Positions 15,985-19,236 of a DNA stretch of 19,236 nucleotides are shown here, in pieces (positions within the stretch are counted from its first letter, which is position 1; each line of letters begins with the position of its first letter). The notes beneath the pieces were generated by a model. That model was not told where the DNA came from. It was given only the letters and a program-made list of their open reading frames with translations, and searched no databases. Both the position numbers and the translations under genes were made by a program. This DNA is from Caulobacter sp. (GTDB lineage Bacteria > Pseudomonadota > Alphaproteobacteria > Caulobacterales > Caulobacteraceae), in assembly GCA_014378155.1 (NCBI GenBank), contig JACMOF010000453.1, positions 1-19,236 on the forward strand. The letters are read 5' to 3'.

Positions 15985-17057
15985 GATCCTCCCCCATGAC
16001 GACCCGCACCACGCTCGCCGCTGTCCTGCTGATCGCGTCGGTCGGCCTGACCGCCTGTGGCGACAAGAAGGACAAGGCGCCCGTCAAGACGGCGGCCTCC
16101 CAGGCCCGCACCGTCAGCGTCGGCAGCATCGAGACCCGGCCGCTGGGCGGCGGGGTCGAGGCGTCGGGCCAGCTCGTCTCGCGCGAGGAAGCCGCCGTCG
16201 GCTCCGAGCTCAGCGGTTATCGCGTGGCGCGGCTGTTCGCCGACGAAGGCGACTGGGTGCGAGCCGGCCAGCCCCTGGCTCAGCTTGACTCCACCCTGCT
16301 GCGCGCCCAGGTCGACCAGCAGGCCGCCCTCACCGCCCAGGCCCAGGCGGAAGCCAAGCGCGTCGCGGGCCTTGATGGTCAGGGCGTGCTGAGCCAGGAG
16401 CAGATCGAGACCCGGCGCTACCAGGCCAAGGCCCAGGAAGCCGCGCTCAACGAAATCCGCACCCGCGTCTCGCGGATGACCATCACCGCCCCGGTCAGCG
16501 GCCGGGTCCTGCAGCGCGGCGTGCAGCCGGGGCAGATCGCCGGCGGCGGCGGCGCGCCCTGGTTCACCATCGCCCGCGACGGCCTGGTCGAGCTGGACGC
16601 CGAGGTCAACGAGGCTGACCTGGCGGGTATCCGCGCCGGCCAGCCCGCCCAGGTGTCCCTGCCCGGCGGCCAATCTGTCTCGGGCGTGGTGCGCCTGGTC
16701 AGTCCCCGGGTTGATAGCGCCAACCGCCTAGGCAAGGTGCGCGTGCGCCTGCCGGTCCGTCCCGACCTGAGGCCCGGCGGCTTTGGTCGCGCCACCTTTG
16801 GGGCCTCGGGCGCCAGCGTCACGGCGGTGCCGGAGTCGGCGATCCGCTACGAGGCCGACGGCCTGTTCCTGATGACCGTCGACAGCAACAACCGCGCCCA
16901 CCAGGTGGCGGTGAAGGTCGGCCAGAAGGGCGGCGGCTGGGCTCAACTGATCCAGGGCCCGCCGGCCGGCACGCGCGTCGTGCTCGGCGGCGCCTCGTTC
17001 GTCACCGACGGCGATGTCATCCGTCCCTCGGCGCCGACCCAGCAGGCGGCCCGCTGA
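15981..17057 (+). CDS. Periplasmic adaptor (membrane fusion protein) of an RND efflux pump, lipoprotein
   Basis: A 358-residue adaptor linking the inner-membrane pump to the outer-membrane channel. A lipoprotein signal ends LTAC (C26), followed by a charged lysine-rich linker. Domains: barrel-sandwich half (VSREEAAVGSELSGYRVARL, ~66-98), a short alpha-hairpin (~106-160, rich in Gln/Ala/Glu), the returning lipoyl half with MTITAPVSGRVLQRGVQPGQ (~165-185), beta-barrel (~200-270) and membrane-proximal domain (~275-345). It is a little shorter than AcrA because the hairpin is short. The ATG at 15981 overlaps the channel stop as ATGA, which suggests translational coupling; ATG 15996, giving a more typical signal peptide start, is possible. 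No metal-binding His or Met cluster is seen, so a drug or organic compound pump is more likely than a metal pump. Confidence 0.93.
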   Translation: MRSSPMTTRTTLAAVLLIASVGLTACGDKKDKAPVKTAASQARTVSVGSIETRPLGGGVEASGQLVSREEAAVGSELSGYRVARLFADEGDWVRAGQPLAQLDSTLLRAQVDQQAALTAQAQAEAKRVAGLDGQGVLSQEQIETRRYQAKAQEAALNEIRTRVSRMTITAPVSGRVLQRGVQPGQIAGGGGAPWFTIARDGLVELDAEVNEADLAGIRAGQPAQVSLPGGQSVSGVVRLVSPRVDSANRLGKVRVRLPVRPDLRPGGFGRATFGASGASVTAVPESAIRYEADGLFLMTVDSNNRAHQVAVKVGQKGGGWAQLIQGPPAGTRVVLGGASFVTDGDVIRPSAPTQQAAR

Positions 17058-19236
17058 TGGCTGGCGAACAGAAGGCCCCCCAGCAGAAAACGCGCGAGCT
17101 GCAGATCTCCGCCTGGGCGATCCGCAACCCGATCCCGGTCGCGGTGCTGTTCATCGCCCTGATCATCGCCGGCATCGGCTGCTACCTGACCCTGCCGATC
17201 AAGCAGTTCCCCAATGTCGAGTTCCCCTCGGTGTCGGTGACCGTCACCCAGAGCGGCGCCGCGCCCGGCGAGATGGAGACCCAGGTCACCCGTCCGATCG
17301 AGGACGCCGTGGCCAGCATCTCCAACGTCAAGACCATCACCTCCTCGGTGGTCCAGGGCGCGTCGATCACGACCATTCAGTTCAACCTCGGCGAAGACCT
17401 GCAGAAGGTCACCGACGAGGTGCGCTCCAAGGTCGATCAGACCCGCTCGCTGCTGCCCAAGGAGGTTGACGAGCCGATCGTCCAGCGGCTGGAGATCACC
17501 AGCGCCCCGATCATCACCTACGCCGTCTCGGCGCCCAATATGAGCGCCACCGAGCTGTCGTGGTTCATCGACGACACCGTCACCCGCGCCCTGCAGGGGG
17601 AAAAGGGCGTGGCGCAGGTGTCCCGCGTCGGCGGCATCGATCGCGAGATCAATGTCATCATCGACCCCGATCGCCTGGCCAGCTTCGGCGTCACCGCGCC
17701 GCAACTGAACCAGGCCCTGGCCAGCTTCAGCGTCGACGCGCCGGGCGGCCGGGCCACCATTGGTGGTCGCGAGCAGACGCTACGCGTGCTCGGCGCCGCC
17801 ACCACCATTGAGCAGCTGCGCGACATCACCATCCCGATCGTCGGCGGCCGCTATGTGAAACTGACCGACGTCGCCCAGGTGGGCCAGGGCGCCGAGGAGC
17901 AGCGCGGCTTTGCCCGCCTGGACGGCAAACCCGTGGTCGCCTTCCAGGTGATGAAGACCCGCGATTCCAGCGACGTGGCCGTCGAGGACAATATCAAGAA
18001 AGCCATCGGCGGCATTGAGGCCAAGCAGCCTGGCGTGTCGTTCGTGAAGATCTTCTCGACCGTCGATGAGACCCGCGCCAGCTTCGCGGCCACCGAGCAC
18101 ACCCTGCTGGAAGGCATGCTGCTGGCCTCGCTGGTGGTGTTTCTGTTCCTGCGCGAATGGCGGGCCACCCTGATCACCGCCATCGCCATGCCGGTGTCGC
18201 TGATCCCCACCTTCGCCTTCATGGCGATGATGGGCTTCTCGCTGAACGTCGTGACCCTGCTGGCCCTGACCCTGGTCATCGGCATCCTGGTCGATGACGC
18301 CGTGGTCGAAATCGAGAACATCGAGAAACGCGTCGCCCGCGGCCAGAGGCCGTTCCAGGCGGCGATCGAGGGGGCGGACGCCATCGGCCTGGCCGTGGTG
18401 GCCACCACCTTCACCATCGTGGCGGTGTTCGTGCCGGTGTCCTACATGCCCGGCACGCCCGGCCAGTTCTTCAAGGAGTTCGGCCTGACCGTCGCGGTGG
18501 CGGTGCTGTTCTCGCTGGTCGTGGCTCGCCTGCTGACCCCGCTGCTGGCCGCCTATTTCCTCAAGCCGGTCGAGCACGCCCACCCGCGCAAGGACTTCAA
18601 GGGCTTCTATCGCAATGTGCTGGACTGGTCGCTGGACCACCGGATCCTGGCGATCATCATCGGCACGGTGATCCTGGTCGGATCGTTTGGCATGGTGAAG
18701 TTCATTCCCACCGCCTTCCAACCGGCCGCCAACGCCAACTTCTATTACCTGAAGGTCCAGGGTCCGCCCGGCGCGACCCCGGCCGACATGGAACGCACCG
18801 TCCAGGCGGTGACCAAGATGTTCAGGGGCCGGCCGGAAACCTCCCACGTCTTCGCCCAGGTCGGCTCCAATATCGGCAGCGGCTTTGGCGGCGTGGCCGG
18901 CTCGGACATCCGCGACGCGACCATCACCATCGTCCTGAACGGCAAGCGCGACCTGACGGTGACGCAGATCAAGCAGGTGGTGCGCAACGGCCTGCACGAC
19001 ATCCCCGACGCCCGGGTCAACCTGCTCGGCGACTGGGGCACTTCGGAGGTGCAAACCATCCTGACCTCGGAAGACGGCCCGCTGCTGGAGCGCACGGCGG
19101 CCCAGATCGAGCGCGAGATGCAGGCCCTGAGCACGGTCGCCGATCCGCGCCCGTCCTCGCCCCCCAGCGGCCCCGAAATCGTCATCCGGCCCAAGGCCGA
19201 CGAGGCCGCGCGCCTCGGCGTCAGCGCCGCAGACAT
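17057..19236 (+). CDS. RND-family inner-membrane efflux transporter (3' end beyond the window)
   Basis: The first 726 residues of a proton-driven RND pump; the frame is open to the right edge, so about 300 residues are missing. TM1 is NPIPVAVLFIALIIAGIGCYL (~24-45), followed by the porter domain with FPNVEFPSVSVTVTQSGAAPGE and the RPIEDAVASISNVKTITS segment. TM2-TM6 begin near 348, and TM4 has ILVDDAVVEIENI with the proton-relay pair D413/D414 equivalent to AcrB D407/D408. The second periplasmic loop starts near 550. The ATG at 17057 overlaps the adaptor stop as TGATG. The sequence resembles the hydrophobe/amphiphile (HAE) group rather than heavy-metal pumps. It is the last visible gene of the MarR-controlled operon. 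The substrate is unknown. Confidence 0.95.
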   Translation, partial: MAGEQKAPQQKTRELQISAWAIRNPIPVAVLFIALIIAGIGCYLTLPIKQFPNVEFPSVSVTVTQSGAAPGEMETQVTRPIEDAVASISNVKTITSSVVQGASITTIQFNLGEDLQKVTDEVRSKVDQTRSLLPKEVDEPIVQRLEITSAPIITYAVSAPNMSATELSWFIDDTVTRALQGEKGVAQVSRVGGIDREINVIIDPDRLASFGVTAPQLNQALASFSVDAPGGRATIGGREQTLRVLGAATTIEQLRDITIPIVGGRYVKLTDVAQVGQGAEEQRGFARLDGKPVVAFQVMKTRDSSDVAVEDNIKKAIGGIEAKQPGVSFVKIFSTVDETRASFAATEHTLLEGMLLASLVVFLFLREWRATLITAIAMPVSLIPTFAFMAMMGFSLNVVTLLALTLVIGILVDDAVVEIENIEKRVARGQRPFQAAIEGADAIGLAVVATTFTIVAVFVPVSYMPGTPGQFFKEFGLTVAVAVLFSLVVARLLTPLLAAYFLKPVEHAHPRKDFKGFYRNVLDWSLDHRILAIIIGTVILVGSFGMVKFIPTAFQPAANANFYYLKVQGPPGATPADMERTVQAVTKMFRGRPETSHVFAQVGSNIGSGFGGVAGSDIRDATITIVLNGKRDLTVTQIKQVVRNGLHDIPDARVNLLGDWGTSEVQTILTSEDGPLLERTAAQIEREMQALSTVADPRPSSPPSGPEIVIRPKADEAARLGVSAAD

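Noticed and set aside
17780..19054. 424-codon - strand open frame opposite the RND pump
   Set aside because: His/Gly/Asp-rich antisense translation with no recognisable family.

Overview
The window is high-GC DNA with strong third-position G/C bias, almost certainly from an alphaproteobacterium of the Caulobacter/Phenylobacterium group. The evidence is a large TonB-dependent receptor, a NodT-type outer-membrane factor, a soluble PAS hybrid kinase, promoters close to the Caulobacter housekeeping consensus (TTGACGS-N10-14-GCTANAWC), GANTC (CcrM) sites clustered with a CtrA-type half-site (TTAACCAT), and palindromic intergenic repeats.

Left part (1-5200). The 3' end of an unidentified + strand gene stops inside a 122-bp multi-hairpin repeat (82-203). 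Three - strand genes follow: a degenerate DegT/DnrJ/EryC1/StrS aminotransferase-fold protein (211-1185), a class I acyl-CoA synthetase (1317-2867) and a FadB/FadJ-type beta-oxidation multienzyme (2938-5016). The last two form a fatty-acid activation and oxidation unit whose transcript carries a perfect 30-bp palindrome between the genes.

Middle part (5140-10180). A 430-bp gene-free stretch carries a consensus + strand promoter, several stable stem-loops and a convincing intrinsic terminator; I read it as a candidate small RNA of about 250 nt. It meets a convergent serine beta-lactamase-family hydrolase/esterase gene (5444-6670, -). Then come a cytosolic PAS-PAS-HisKA-HATPase-REC hybrid kinase (6800-8743, +) and a tandem (double) TetR regulator (8906-10150, +) whose promoter abuts an inverted repeat typical of TetR operators.

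Right part (10155-19236). A 1000-residue TonB-dependent receptor (- strand) is separated by a 666-bp divergent spacer from a + strand efflux operon: a MarR regulator, a NodT/TolC-type outer-membrane lipoprotein, a lipoprotein periplasmic adaptor and an RND pump cut by the window edge. The adaptor and pump start codons overlap the preceding stops (ATGA, TGATG). A 9-bp inverted repeat lies just ahead of marR, which appears to have little or no leader.

Most protein-coding content belongs to known families. The parts most worth a second look are non-coding or structural: the four-hairpin repeat, the candidate small RNA, the cell-cycle-type sites ahead of a lysine-less aminotransferase homologue, the 30-bp palindrome, and the operator candidates for the TetR and MarR regulators. 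I did not find an unmistakable new multi-gene system.
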